Shown here piece after piece: positions 23,912-33,561 of a stretch of 64,000 nucleotides of DNA. A program made the position numbers and the translations under genes. Position 1 is the stretch's first letter. Each line of letters begins with the position of its first letter. The notes below the pieces were generated by a model that was given only the letters and a program-made list of their open reading frames with translations, was not told where the DNA came from and searched no databases. The DNA is from JBMOPD01 sp049323615 (GTDB lineage: Bacteria > Bacillota > Desulfotomaculia > Desulfotomaculales > Desulfocucumaceae): NCBI GenBank assembly GCA_049323615.1, contig JBMOPD010000107.1:1-64000 (forward strand). Reading direction: 5' to 3'.

Positions 23912-25336
23912 ATGCGCACATCCCGGCAGTACCTGGAAAGCCTCCGTAAAATGAGACCCAATGTTTACATGAACGGCAAAGTTATACAGAGGGACGACCC
24001 CCGCCTGATGGGAGGAATAAACGTTATCTCGACCACCTTTGATTTTGCTGCCGACCCCAAGTATGCCGATCTGATGACCGCCAGGTCACACTTGACCGGA
24101 AAGACCATCAACCGCTTCACCCATGTGCACCAGAGCGTGGACGACTTGCTGAAGAAGCAGGAAATGACCCGCCTGCTGTGCCAGCAGGTTGGGGGCTGCA
24201 TCCAGCGGTGCATGGGGATTGACGGCACCAACGCCCTGTCGGTGGTCACAAAGGATTGTGACAATGTTTTCGGGACCAATTACCACGAGAGGTTTTTGAA
24301 GTGGCTGGAATACTTCCAGGAGAACGACATGGTGGCCTGCTGCGCCCAGACCGACGTCAAGGGGGACAGGTCCAAGCGGCCCTACGAGCAGGCCGACCCG
24401 GACCTTTACGTAAGGATAGTGGAAAAGCGGGACGACGGTATTATCGTGCGGGGGGCCAAGAACCACATTACCATCGCTCCCTACGCCGAGGAAATTATCG
24501 TGGTTCCCACCAGGATGCTGACCGAGAAGGATGCCGACTACGCGGTGGCCTTCGCCATCCCGGCCGACACCCCGGGGGTGAAACTGGTCACCCGGGCCAC
24601 CATGCCCAGGGAGCGCAAGTATTTAAAAACCGACAAGGTGATTGGGTCGGCCGACTGCTTCGTAATCTTCGAGGATGTCTTTGTGCCCAAGGAGAGGGTT
24701 TTCCTGTGCGGGGAATACCAGTTCGGAGGTATGCTCGCCCTGATGTTCGCTCTCTATCACCGGCACAGCTATACCGGCTGCAAGCCGGCAGCCACCGACG
24801 TGATAATGGGCCAGGCCGCCCTGGTGGCCGAATACAACGGCATCGAGAAGGCGCCCCACGTAAGGGACAAACTGGCGGACATGGTGGCCGTGGCCGAGTT
24901 GGTTTACGGCGCCGGCATCGCGTCGGCGGTGAAGGCCAAAAAGGCAGCCTCGGGCACCTGCGTGCCGGACGTGGTGTTTGCCAATGTGGCCCGCTACCAT
25001 GCCGGGGTGAAACTGTACCACGAATACGAGATTCTGGCCGACCTGTCCGGCGGCCTCCCGGCCACCCTGCCTCCCGAGGAGGACTTTTACAACCCCGAGA
25101 CCGGGCCGCTTCTCAACAAGTATATAATGCGCAACCCCAAAATAAGCGCTGAAAACCAGCACCGGCTTTTCCGCCTGCTGAGCGATACCCTTTGCTCCGC
25201 CCATTCCGGGGTGATGCAGGTGGCCGGACTGCACGGCGGTGGTTCGCCCATTATGGAGAAGATAGCCATCATGGGCACCTACGACATGGACGCCAAGAAG
25301 AAGATCGCCAAGCACCTGGCGGGTATAAAGGATTAA
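23912..25336 (+). CDS. abfD: 4-hydroxybutyryl-CoA dehydratase / vinylacetyl-CoA isomerase
   Basis: This FAD and 4Fe-4S enzyme uses ketyl-radical chemistry to convert 4-hydroxybutyryl-CoA to crotonyl-CoA and isomerises vinylacetyl-CoA. It is oxygen-sensitive. All four cluster ligands known from the Clostridium aminobutyricum enzyme are present with the right spacing: Cys96 and Cys100 (CIQRC), His283 and Cys290 (YHRHSYTGC). This distinguishes it from the related flavin 4-hydroxyphenylacetate hydroxylases. At 474 residues it is slightly shorter than that enzyme. It is followed 22 bp later by a 3-hydroxyacyl-CoA dehydrogenase, which fits a 4-hydroxybutyrate or succinate-semialdehyde fermentation route. 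Confidence 0.92.
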   Translation: MRTSRQYLESLRKMRPNVYMNGKVIQRDDPRLMGGINVISTTFDFAADPKYADLMTARSHLTGKTINRFTHVHQSVDDLLKKQEMTRLLCQQVGGCIQRCMGIDGTNALSVVTKDCDNVFGTNYHERFLKWLEYFQENDMVACCAQTDVKGDRSKRPYEQADPDLYVRIVEKRDDGIIVRGAKNHITIAPYAEEIIVVPTRMLTEKDADYAVAFAIPADTPGVKLVTRATMPRERKYLKTDKVIGSADCFVIFEDVFVPKERVFLCGEYQFGGMLALMFALYHRHSYTGCKPAATDVIMGQAALVAEYNGIEKAPHVRDKLADMVAVAELVYGAGIASAVKAKKAASGTCVPDVVFANVARYHAGVKLYHEYEILADLSGGLPATLPPEEDFYNPETGPLLNKYIMRNPKISAENQHRLFRLLSDTLCSAHSGVMQVAGLHGGGSPIMEKIAIMGTYDMDAKKKIAKHLAGIKD

Positions 25337-25358
25337 CTGAGCTGGAGGTCTGGTTTAA

Positions 25359-26249
25359 TTGACTGTTCAGGGAATTAACAATATCGTGGTGGTGGGCGCC
25401 GGCACCATGGGCCACCAGATCGCCCTGACCGCCGCCCTGGCGGGATACTCGGTGAAATGCGCGGACTGCAGCGAAGAGCCCCTGGCCAGGGCCCGGAAAT
25501 TCGTGGAAACCTACCTTCCGCAGCGGGTGGCCCAGGGAAAGTTGACCGGGGATGTGGCCAGAGCCGCCGGGGATAATCTGGTTTTTACCACAGATCTTGA
25601 CGGTTCGGCAGCCGGGGCGGATTTGGTCATTGAATCCATACCGGAGGTACTGGACCTGAAGCGCAGGATGTTTTCCCGCCTGGACAGGATATGCCCGGAT
25701 CATACCATCCTGGCCACCAACAGCTCGTTTATAGTTTCCTCCAGGATAGCCGACGCCACCGGCAGGCCGGAAAAAGTCTGCAACATGCACTTTTTCAACC
25801 CTCCGGTGCACATGCTGCCGGTGGAGGTGGTCAAAGGCCCCCACACCTCGGAAGAAACCGCCCGCACCGTGGTGGAGGTGTGCCGCAGCATGGGCAAGAT
25901 GCCTTTCCTGCTGCAGAAGGAAATAAAGGGCTTTCTTATCAACAGGGTGCTTGCGGCCACTCACCGGGAGGCCCTTTTCCTTTACGATATGGGCGCGGCC
26001 TCCATCGAGGACATAGACAAAGCCGTACAGTACGGTCTGGGGCACACCATACCGCCCTACCGCCAGATGGACCTGATCGGGCTTGACCTCAACCTGACCA
26101 TAGCCATGGAACACTACAGGGAAACCGGCGACCCCGCTTACAAGCCGTCGCCGGTCCTGGTGGAAAAGGTGGTCAAAGGCGAACTGGGGCGGAAGACCGG
26201 AAAGGGCTTTTACGATTACACGGATATGTTAACCAGGCGCGGCTACTAA
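25359..26249 (+). CDS. 3-hydroxyacyl-CoA (3-hydroxybutyryl-CoA) dehydrogenase
   Basis: A 296-residue enzyme that oxidises 3-hydroxybutyryl-CoA to acetoacetyl-CoA with NAD(P), or the reverse. It has a Rossmann motif GAGTMG (13-18), ATNSS (119-123), the catalytic His144 (NMHFFNPP) with Glu156, and the C-terminal GRKTGKGFYDY signature. It starts at TTG 25359 with GGAGGT 9 bp upstream. It forms a two-gene unit with the 4-hydroxybutyryl-CoA dehydratase. No thiolase or acyl-CoA dehydrogenase is present in the window to complete beta-oxidation, so those steps must be encoded elsewhere. Confidence 0.92.
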   Translation: MTVQGINNIVVVGAGTMGHQIALTAALAGYSVKCADCSEEPLARARKFVETYLPQRVAQGKLTGDVARAAGDNLVFTTDLDGSAAGADLVIESIPEVLDLKRRMFSRLDRICPDHTILATNSSFIVSSRIADATGRPEKVCNMHFFNPPVHMLPVEVVKGPHTSEETARTVVEVCRSMGKMPFLLQKEIKGFLINRVLAATHREALFLYDMGAASIEDIDKAVQYGLGHTIPPYRQMDLIGLDLNLTIAMEHYRETGDPAYKPSPVLVEKVVKGELGRKTGKGFYDYTDMLTRRGY

Positions 26250-26265
26250 GGGGCCGCCCAAGCTC

Positions 26266-26352
26266 GAAGTTAGAGGTTAGAAGTTCGAAATTCGAGTGAA
26301 AGGAATTAGCGAAGGCCAATTCCAACACATATCGAACCTCGAATTTCGAATC
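26266..26352. repeat. Two opposed heptamer arrays forming a long hairpin
   Basis: The left array has units GAAGTTA-GAGGTTA-GAAGTTC-GAAATTC (26266-26293); the right array has TCGAACC-TCGAATT-TCGAATC (26332-26352). The inner units form a perfect 13-bp inverted repeat (26284-26296 with 26338-26350), and a GGAATT/AATTCC stem (26302-26323) nests inside. It ends 19 bp before the regulator gene. Confidence 0.8.
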
Positions 26353-26371
26353 GCGAAGCGGGGGGTGGGTG

Positions 26372-28297
26372 ATGAAAAAAATTAAACTGGGAGTGCTTTC
26401 ACCATATCCTGAATTTTCCGAACTGGCCGGAAAAATCGGCAGTGAGTTTGACAATGTGGAAATCATTGTGGCTGAGAGCATTCTTGATGAGGCTGTGGAG
26501 ATAGCCAGGAAGTGGATGGACAAAGGTCTGGTGGAGGCCATTGTGGTCAGAAACCCCACGGCCCAAATGGTGGCCCGGAAGGTGGGGCTGCCGGTATCCA
26601 GCGTGGAGATCACCGACTTTGATATAATTAAGACCCTCCACCGGGCCAGAAGCCTTTACGGGGAGTCGATGGCCTTTATTACCTATGACCACAGGCCGGC
26701 TATATATGATTTTGACCTTTTCAGGGAGATACTGGGTTTTGATTTCAAGGTTTATTATTACAGGGATAACGATGAACTCAATGACAGCATTGAGCTGGCC
26801 TGCCGGGAGGGGATAAAGACCCTTATCGCCACCGGGTCGTGCATTGCCGCCAAGACCGGGGCATGGGACGTCAACGCCATTTTCGTGCACAGCGGCTACG
26901 CGCCCGTGCGTGAGGCCTTTGTCAACGCCGTCAGGATGGCTGAACTGAACAGGGAGAACAGGCTTTTTACCGACCGCCTTGGTTCCATCCTGAACAGTAT
27001 CAACGACGGGGTGCTGGCCCTGGACGAGACCGGAAAGGTGTTTTTTTACAACCCCGTGGCCGTGAAACTGCTGGGAGTCAGGTCCAGGGATGTGCTGGGG
27101 CGGAATATCAACAGTTTATTGGATAATGACGTGCTCAGAAGCATATACCAGGACGGCCAGAAGATAAACGGCGAACTGGTCAAGCTGGATGACGGCAAGG
27201 AATTGCTGGTCAACCGGGTTAACATCAAGATGGGCGGCGGGCAGTGCCTGGTCGTCAATTTCCAGGTAGTCAGCACCATCAGGCAGATGGAGGAAAAAAT
27301 AAGACAGAAGCTCTTTACCAAGGGCCTGGTGGCCAAGTACGTCTTCGCCGATATATGCGGGGACAGCCACCTGATCAGGGATGCCATCAACCAGGCCGGG
27401 AAATATGCCAGAACCCAGTCCACCGTTCTTATTAGCGGCGAGAGCGGTACCGGCAAGGAGCTGTTTGCCCAGAGCATACACAATGAAAGTGACAGGCGAA
27501 ACGGTCCCTTTGTGGCCATCAACTGCGCGGCCCTGCCCGAGACTCTTCTGGAAAGTGAGCTCTTTGGCTATGAGGAGGGGGCCTTTACCGGGGCCAGGCG
27601 TGGGGGCAAGCAGGGTCTTTTTGAAATTGCCCACGGCGGAACCATCTTTCTGGATGAAATCGGTGAACTGGGGCCGCAGCTTCAGGCCAGGCTCCTGCGG
27701 GTCATTCAGCAAAAAGAAGTGATGAGGGTGGGCGGGGAACGGGTCATACCCGTGGATGTCAGGGTTATTACCGCCACCAACCGCAATCTCTTTGAGGCGG
27801 TGCAGAAGGGGAGCTTCCGCGAAGACCTCTACTACCGGCTGAATGTGCTTCCACTGAAAGTTCCGCCCCTCAGAAAGAGACCGGAGGATATTCCCGTGCT
27901 TTTCCGTCACTTCCTGTACCGCCGGGAAGAAAAAAGGGTGCCCTGCGATATCCCGCAGCATATCATTGAAAAAATGAAAGGGTACTCCTGGCCCGGCAAT
28001 GTCAGGGAACTGGAAAATTTCGTGGAAAGATACTGTGCCATCGGCGAAGACGACTTTGAAAACTTTTCCACCCTGAAAAGCCTGGTAAACAGGCTGTTCG
28101 GTGATGACAAGGCGGAAACAGCCGGCAAACACCGCATCATGGTCGAGCTGGGAACCTTTGAGCAGATAGAGAACCAGATTATCGGGCAGCTGGCCAACCT
28201 TTTTCCAAATTCGAAAGGGGACCTGGCCAGGGTTCTGGGTATCAGCCGGACAACCCTGTGGCGCAAGCTCAAGGCCTCGGGGTGCCAGTACAATTAA
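26372..28297 (+). CDS. Sigma-54-dependent transcriptional activator with PrpR-type sensor domain
   Basis: About 641 residues: a PrpR_N domain (about 1-190; ligand-binding fold used by propionate and related regulators), a PAS domain (about 205-300), an AAA+ sigma-54-interaction domain with Walker A GESGTGKE (about 355-362) and the sigma-54-contacting loop GAFTGA (about 403-408), and a C-terminal Fis-type HTH (GDLARVLGISRTTLWRKLKA). The start is the ATG after GGGGGTGGGTG; a GTG one codon earlier is possible. A near-perfect sigma-54 promoter lies immediately downstream in front of the acyl-CoA ligase, the obvious target. The inducer is probably an organic acid or its CoA/methylcitrate-like derivative. 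Confidence 0.92.
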   Translation: MKKIKLGVLSPYPEFSELAGKIGSEFDNVEIIVAESILDEAVEIARKWMDKGLVEAIVVRNPTAQMVARKVGLPVSSVEITDFDIIKTLHRARSLYGESMAFITYDHRPAIYDFDLFREILGFDFKVYYYRDNDELNDSIELACREGIKTLIATGSCIAAKTGAWDVNAIFVHSGYAPVREAFVNAVRMAELNRENRLFTDRLGSILNSINDGVLALDETGKVFFYNPVAVKLLGVRSRDVLGRNINSLLDNDVLRSIYQDGQKINGELVKLDDGKELLVNRVNIKMGGGQCLVVNFQVVSTIRQMEEKIRQKLFTKGLVAKYVFADICGDSHLIRDAINQAGKYARTQSTVLISGESGTGKELFAQSIHNESDRRNGPFVAINCAALPETLLESELFGYEEGAFTGARRGGKQGLFEIAHGGTIFLDEIGELGPQLQARLLRVIQQKEVMRVGGERVIPVDVRVITATNRNLFEAVQKGSFREDLYYRLNVLPLKVPPLRKRPEDIPVLFRHFLYRREEKRVPCDIPQHIIEKMKGYSWPGNVRELENFVERYCAIGEDDFENFSTLKSLVNRLFGDDKAETAGKHRIMVELGTFEQIENQIIGQLANLFPNSKGDLARVLGISRTTLWRKLKASGCQYN

Positions 28298-28306
28298 GTT
28301 AAAAGA

Positions 28307-28324
28307 TTGGCACGCACATTGCAA
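28307..28324 (+). promoter_or_regulatory. Sigma-54 (-24/-12) promoter of the acyl-CoA ligase
   Basis: TTGGCACGCACATTGCAA matches the consensus TGGCACG-N4-TTGCW exactly, with GG at 28309-28310 and GC at 28321-28322 separated by 10 bases. It lies between the sigma-54 activator and the acyl-CoA ligase it should control. Confidence 0.93.
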
Positions 28325-28362
28325 GTTCAAACATTTAAGAAATATTTGACGGAGGTGCTTGT

Positions 28363-30000
28363 ATGGATTTTCCCAGACCCTATGTAAAGGTATATGAAAA
28401 CGGGGGGGTGGACTGGGACTTAAAGATCAGTCCCAAGCCACTGCATACCCTGCTGTATCAGACGGCCCAAAGATATCCAGACAAAACAGCCATTATCTTT
28501 TTCGGCCACAAGATGACCTATGCCCAGCTGGCAGCCTGTGTAAACAGGGCGGCTTCGGCTTTCCACGACCTGGGCCTCAAAAAGGGTGACAGGGTGTCTG
28601 TTATGCTGCCCAACTGCCCGGATTTTGTAATCGCCTATTATGCCATTCTGAGCTTGGGCGGCATAGTAGTCAATACAAACCCAATGTACGTGGAGAGGGA
28701 GATCCAGCACCAGGTAAACGATTCCGGGTCCACCATGATGGTGGCTTACATAGATCTCTACCCGAGGATTAAAAATGTGCGCGCCGATACGCCGCTGAAA
28801 AAGGTCATGCTGACGGGATTCATGGGCAAGCCTGAAACCATGCCGGACGATACACTCTGGTTCCCCGATTTTTACTCCGCTGAGCGTGACCCGGCGCCCG
28901 GCGTTGAGATCGACCCGCTGGAGGACCTGGCGGTCTTGCAGTATACAGGCGGAACCACCGGTGTTTCCAAGGGAGCCATGCTCACCCATTCCAACCTCTA
29001 TTCCAATGCCATGCAGACTGACTATTTTTTTGTCGGGGAGGAAAAGAAAGAACTTATTCTTTCCGTTCTCCCCTTTTTCCACGTATACGGGATGAGCTGC
29101 TGCATGAACCTGGCCATCGCCGGGGGGAAGACCATGATCGTGGTTCCCAGGTTCCTTCCTGAAGAAATCTGCCAGATTATCAGCGAGTTAAAACCCACCT
29201 TTTTCCCCGGGGTACCCACCATGTTCGTGGCCATCAGAAACCACCCGGCTTTTAAAGACCCGCATAATGTGATGGTGTACAACTCCGGGGCCGCGCCCCT
29301 GCCGCTGGAGGTGTGGCACAGCTACGACAAGCTTTTTGAGGGTACGGATACCGTTATGGGCGAAGGTTACGGGCTTTCAGAGGCCTCACCGGTCACCCAC
29401 TCCAACCCCATTTTCACTGATGTCAGGAAGCCCGGCAGTATCGGGGTTCCGTATCCGGCCACAGATGCCGCCGTCGTGGACGTTGAGACGGGTACAAGGG
29501 TTATGCCCGTCGGTGAAGTGGGAGAACTGATTATCAGGGGTCCCCAGGTGATGAAGGGGTACTGGAACATGCCCGACCAGACCGAAAAAACACTGCGCAA
29601 TGGCTGGCTGTACACAGGCGATATGGCGAAAATGGATGAGGACGGGTATTTTTACATAGTGGACCGCAAAAAGGACCTGATTCTGGCAGGGGGGTACAAT
29701 ATTTACCCCCGGGAGGTGGAAGAGGTTCTCTTCTCCCACCCGAAGGTCCAGGAAGCAGTGGTGGCCGGAATACCGGACGCTTACAGGGGGGAAACGGTCA
29801 AGGCCTACGTGGTTCTAAAAGAGGGGCAGACAGCAACGGACAAGGAGATCATCGACTTCTGCAAGGAAAGGCTGGCGGCATACAAGGCCCCCAAGGCGGT
29901 GGAATTCAGAAGCGAACTGCCCAAATCCGCGGTGGGCAAGCTGCTGCGCAGAATACTGGTGGAAGAGGAAATGAAAAAGATAGACCAGAAAGGAAAATAG
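28363..30000 (+). CDS. AMP-forming acyl-CoA synthetase (medium/long-chain fatty-acid type)
   Basis: 545 residues; activates a carboxylic acid to its CoA thioester via an acyl-adenylate. It has the P-loop-like YTGGTTGVSKGAML, adenylate motif GYGLSEASPVTHSNP, hinge YTGDMAKMDEDGYFYIVDRK and the C-terminal catalytic Lys in KSAVGKLLRR. The ATG is preceded by GGAGGTG. Its expression is tied to the upstream regulator through a sigma-54 promoter, so it is probably induced by its own substrate. It is followed by the convergent liv transporter, with which it may share a substrate class. Confidence 0.93.
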   Translation: MDFPRPYVKVYENGGVDWDLKISPKPLHTLLYQTAQRYPDKTAIIFFGHKMTYAQLAACVNRAASAFHDLGLKKGDRVSVMLPNCPDFVIAYYAILSLGGIVVNTNPMYVEREIQHQVNDSGSTMMVAYIDLYPRIKNVRADTPLKKVMLTGFMGKPETMPDDTLWFPDFYSAERDPAPGVEIDPLEDLAVLQYTGGTTGVSKGAMLTHSNLYSNAMQTDYFFVGEEKKELILSVLPFFHVYGMSCCMNLAIAGGKTMIVVPRFLPEEICQIISELKPTFFPGVPTMFVAIRNHPAFKDPHNVMVYNSGAAPLPLEVWHSYDKLFEGTDTVMGEGYGLSEASPVTHSNPIFTDVRKPGSIGVPYPATDAAVVDVETGTRVMPVGEVGELIIRGPQVMKGYWNMPDQTEKTLRNGWLYTGDMAKMDEDGYFYIVDRKKDLILAGGYNIYPREVEEVLFSHPKVQEAVVAGIPDAYRGETVKAYVVLKEGQTATDKEIIDFCKERLAAYKAPKAVEFRSELPKSAVGKLLRRILVEEEMKKIDQKGK

Positions 30001-30011
30001 CGCGGTAAGAT

Positions 30012-30048
30012 AAAGCCCGGAGGGGGAAGGCCACCCCTCCGGGCTTTT
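30012..30048. terminator. Bidirectional terminator, acyl-CoA ligase / liv operon
   Basis: A 14-bp stem (AAAGCCCGGAGGGG with CCCCTCCGGGCTTT) followed by T on the plus strand. On the minus strand the A-rich left flank gives a T-rich tail. Confidence 0.85.
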
Positions 30049-30123
30049 ACTATACGGGCCGTGACAAACTTCGCCTGGGGCATACCCGCCGTCGGTAACC
30101 GCCCTTTAGCGTGTACAGTTAAG

Positions 30124-30823
<700 letters not shown>

Positions 30824-30831
<8 letters not shown>

Positions 30832-31603
30832 TGTACTCCCTCCCCAGGTAAGCCTCGATAACCTCGGTGTTTGTGCTGATTTCCCGGGGTGTGCCCTCGG
30901 CAAGCTTGTTTCCGTAGTTTAGTACCACAATCCGGTCGGCCAGGTCCATGATCATGCTCATCTTGTGCTCGATGAGGCAGACTGTGATTCCGGACTCCTT
31001 GAGTTTTTTGATCAGGCTGGTGATGGAGTCGGTATCTTCCTGGATAAGGCCTCCGGTAGGCTCGTCAAGGAGTATTATCGAGGGATTGCCGGCCAGGGCC
31101 ACACCTATGGCCAGGCGCTTTTTTTCCTCCTGGGTAAGGGTGGCCACGAAGTCATAAACCTTTTCCTGCATCCCTATAAAAGCGAGGGTTTCCATGACCT
31201 TTTCAGTGGTCTTTTTCCAGTCCCCCTTCCACCGGGGGGTGTGAAAAATAATACTCCACAAGCCGCTGGTGGTCCTCATTTTGTAACCAAGGGCCAGGTT
31301 ATCAAACACCCTGAGCTGGTCAAAAAGGGTGGTGGTCTGGAATGTCCGGGCAATGCCCTTTCGGGCCACGCGGTAGGGCTTCAGGCCGGTGATGTCCTCG
31401 CCGTTAAGGTACACTCGCCCGGACGTGGGGCGGAGGATGCCGCTGATCAGGTTGAAGAGGGAAGACTTGCCCGCCCCGTTGGGGCCGATTATGGCCAGTA
31501 TTTCTCCCCGGTTCACCCCAAAGGACACGCTGTTGACCGCCACAAGCCCTTCAAACCGCTTGGTGAGATTTTCCACTTGCAGTAACAACTTTTTCCCCAC
31601 CAT
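30824..31603 (-). CDS. livG: Branched-chain amino acid-type ABC transporter ATPase LivG
   Basis: Up to 259 residues; the first ATPase of the importer. Walker A is GPNGAGKSS, Walker B IILLDEPTGGL, and the C-terminal tail (LNYGKLAEGTP-like, EVIEAYLG) is typical of LivG. The signature LSGGQ is replaced by the divergent LTQEEKKRLAIGVAL. The ATG at 31603 makes a 53-bp overlap with livM; a TTG at 31588 behind GGTGGGG, giving the usual short N-terminus, is an alternative start. Confidence 0.9.
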
Positions 31604-32582
31604 CCTTCCTGCGCCTGTAGTATGAATTTACCCTTCTCTGCAGGTTTTCTATCCCGCCTATAATTCCCCGGGGGAAATAGATGATGATCAGGATAAGCAT
31701 CAGGCCGAAGATGACCAGCCGGTAATTCTCCAGGAATTGAAGGTATTCCATCACTACCGGAATGACGAAGGCCCCCAGTATGGGACCGGCCAGGGTGGCG
31801 ACACCTCCTATGAAGATAAATAGCAGCCAGTTGAAAGTTAATACATAGGACGTCGTCGAGGGGCTGATGCTTCCGATCAGGCTGGCGTAAATTCCTCCGG
31901 CCATTCCGGCAAAAAAGTTGGCTACCGTGAAGGAAAGAATCTTGGTGGCAAAGGTGTTTATCCCCACTGCCTCGGACAGGGTTTCGTTGTTGCGGATGGC
32001 CATGAAGCTCAAACCATGAAGCGAATAGACCAGCCGGTGCATGACAAAGAGCGTCAGCAGCAGGAAAGCCAGTACAAGGTAGTACTGGGCTGCAGGGGTT
32101 GTAAACTCAATTTTTCCGGCTATGGGAAAGGGTATCGGGCTCGGAAGGGGAATTCCCAGTATGCCGGTGTGGCCTCCGGTAAGTGTTGTCCAGTTTCCGG
32201 CCACTATGGTGATGATCACTCCGAAACAAAGGGTGGCGATGGAAAAGTACGCCCCCCGGGTGCGCAGGGTGGGCAGCCCGATAAAAAAGCCCACCAGGGC
32301 TGCAATCATGGACGACAGGGGAAGGGCCAGCCAGAAAGAAAGGCCCGCCCTGGTCATCAGGCCCACCCCGTAGGCGCCGATCCCGAAAAAGCCGGCGTGG
32401 GCCAGGGAAGGCTGGCCTGTGTAGCCAAGGATAAGGTTCATGCTAAGGGCGGCAATGGCAACAATGAGGTTCATTGTCACTATTTGAAATACGTACCTGT
32501 CAGTAACCAGCAGGGGAAAAACCAGGGAAAGCGCCAGCAGTAACCGGTAGAACCATTTTTGCCTGGCGAATTTTAAAATCAC
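31551..32582 (-). CDS. livM: Branched-chain amino acid-type ABC transporter permease LivM
   Basis: A 343-residue permease with about 8-10 helices and the LivM pattern: LGYTGQPSLAHAGFFGIGAY near the N-terminus, the coupling-helix region NNETLSEAVGINTFATKILSF, and a C-terminal positively charged tail. It starts at GTG 32582, directly after the livH stop, so the two are coupled. Confidence 0.92.
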   Translation of the reverse strand: MILKFARQKWFYRLLLALSLVFPLLVTDRYVFQIVTMNLIVAIAALSMNLILGYTGQPSLAHAGFFGIGAYGVGLMTRAGLSFWLALPLSSMIAALVGFFIGLPTLRTRGAYFSIATLCFGVIITIVAGNWTTLTGGHTGILGIPLPSPIPFPIAGKIEFTTPAAQYYLVLAFLLLTLFVMHRLVYSLHGLSFMAIRNNETLSEAVGINTFATKILSFTVANFFAGMAGGIYASLIGSISPSTTSYVLTFNWLLFIFIGGVATLAGPILGAFVIPVVMEYLQFLENYRLVIFGLMLILIIIYFPRGIIGGIENLQRRVNSYYRRRKDGGEKVVTASGKSHQAV

Positions 32583-33446
32583 CTAGCTCACCTCCCTGCC
32601 GAAAAGCCCGGTAGGCTTAATTGCTAGAATGAGTAAAAGGGCGCCGAATGCGAATACGTCCTTGTAGTCGGCAGAGATGTAGCCGCCGCCCAGGGCCTCT
32701 ATAATCCCGAGAATGTACCCGCCCACAATGGCCCCGGGAATGCTGCCCAGGCCGCCCAGTATGACAATGACGAAGGCTTTTGTGATCAGGTTGGTCCCCA
32801 TGTCCGGGGATATCATAAAAATCGGGGCCACCAGGCAGGCTGCCGCGGCCGCAGTCCCGGTCGATATGGCAAAGGTCAGGGAGGAAACGCGGTTAACATT
32901 GATCCCAACCAGCATAGCCCCCTCGCGGTTCTGGGCCACTGCCTCGATGGTGGTTCCCGGTGTGGTCTTTTTAATGAAAAGCTGCAGAAGCACTATCAGG
33001 ATAATAGCCGAGACAATGAGCAAAAGGCGCTGCTGGGTCATGGTAATTCCCAGCAATTCCACAGTGCCCGGGTAAGGGTTGGGAACCCGGTAGGCCTGGG
33101 GTCCCCAGATCACTATCACCCCGGCATCCAGGATGGTCAGCGCTCCGAGGGCTGAAATGAAGGAATTCATCTCGGGCTGGTCTCTTAAGGGGCGGTAAAC
33201 CAGCCGTTCCACCACAATTCCAACCACAGCGAGGACAGCAACCGCTACAGCCATGGCGACCCAAAATCCGAAGCCCATCTTGGTCATGGCGAAAAAGCAC
33301 ACGTAGGCCCCCAGCATATAGAGGCTGCCGTGGGCAAAATTGGGTATGTGCAGTATGCCGAATACCAGGGTGAGCCCGAGAGCTACAACGGCGTATGTGC
33401 TGCCCAGCATTATGCCGTTGAAAATCTGCTGCAAAAAAAGTTCCAT
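32583..33446 (-). CDS. livH: Branched-chain amino acid-type ABC transporter permease LivH
   Basis: 287 residues with about 8 helices. The family start LFLQQIFNGIMLGSTYAVVALG, the IPNFAHGSLYMLGAYV motif and the coupling region VAQNREGAMLVGINVNRVSS are present. It is separated from livK by 161 bp containing two long hairpins, which may allow the binding protein to be made in excess over the membrane subunits. Confidence 0.93.
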   Translation of the reverse strand: MELFLQQIFNGIMLGSTYAVVALGLTLVFGILHIPNFAHGSLYMLGAYVCFFAMTKMGFGFWVAMAVAVAVLAVVGIVVERLVYRPLRDQPEMNSFISALGALTILDAGVIVIWGPQAYRVPNPYPGTVELLGITMTQQRLLLIVSAIILIVLLQLFIKKTTPGTTIEAVAQNREGAMLVGINVNRVSSLTFAISTGTAAAAACLVAPIFMISPDMGTNLITKAFVIVILGGLGSIPGAIVGGYILGIIEALGGGYISADYKDVFAFGALLLILAIKPTGLFGREVS

Positions 33447-33497
33447 ATGGCCTCCTTCTAGTTATTCAAGCCTGTGTGTTTCACTGCCAGTTAACGC

Positions 33498-33536
33498 CAG
33501 GGCCCGCAGGCCCGTTTCCGGGCCTGGCGGGCCCTG
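33498..33536 (-). other. Long hairpin between livK and livH
   Basis: Arms of 17 and 18 bases (33498-33514 and 33519-33536) pair with one bulged base and a short TTTC loop. There is no T-tract, so it is probably an mRNA processing or stability element within the liv operon rather than a full terminator. Confidence 0.6.
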
Positions 33537-33561
33537 TGATCCGGACAGCCGTTTAATTTTT

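Noticed and set aside
27116..28330. 404-codon ORF on the minus strand opposite the sigma-54 activator
   Set aside because: The activator has every expected motif in the plus frame; the antisense product has no domain and is a shadow.
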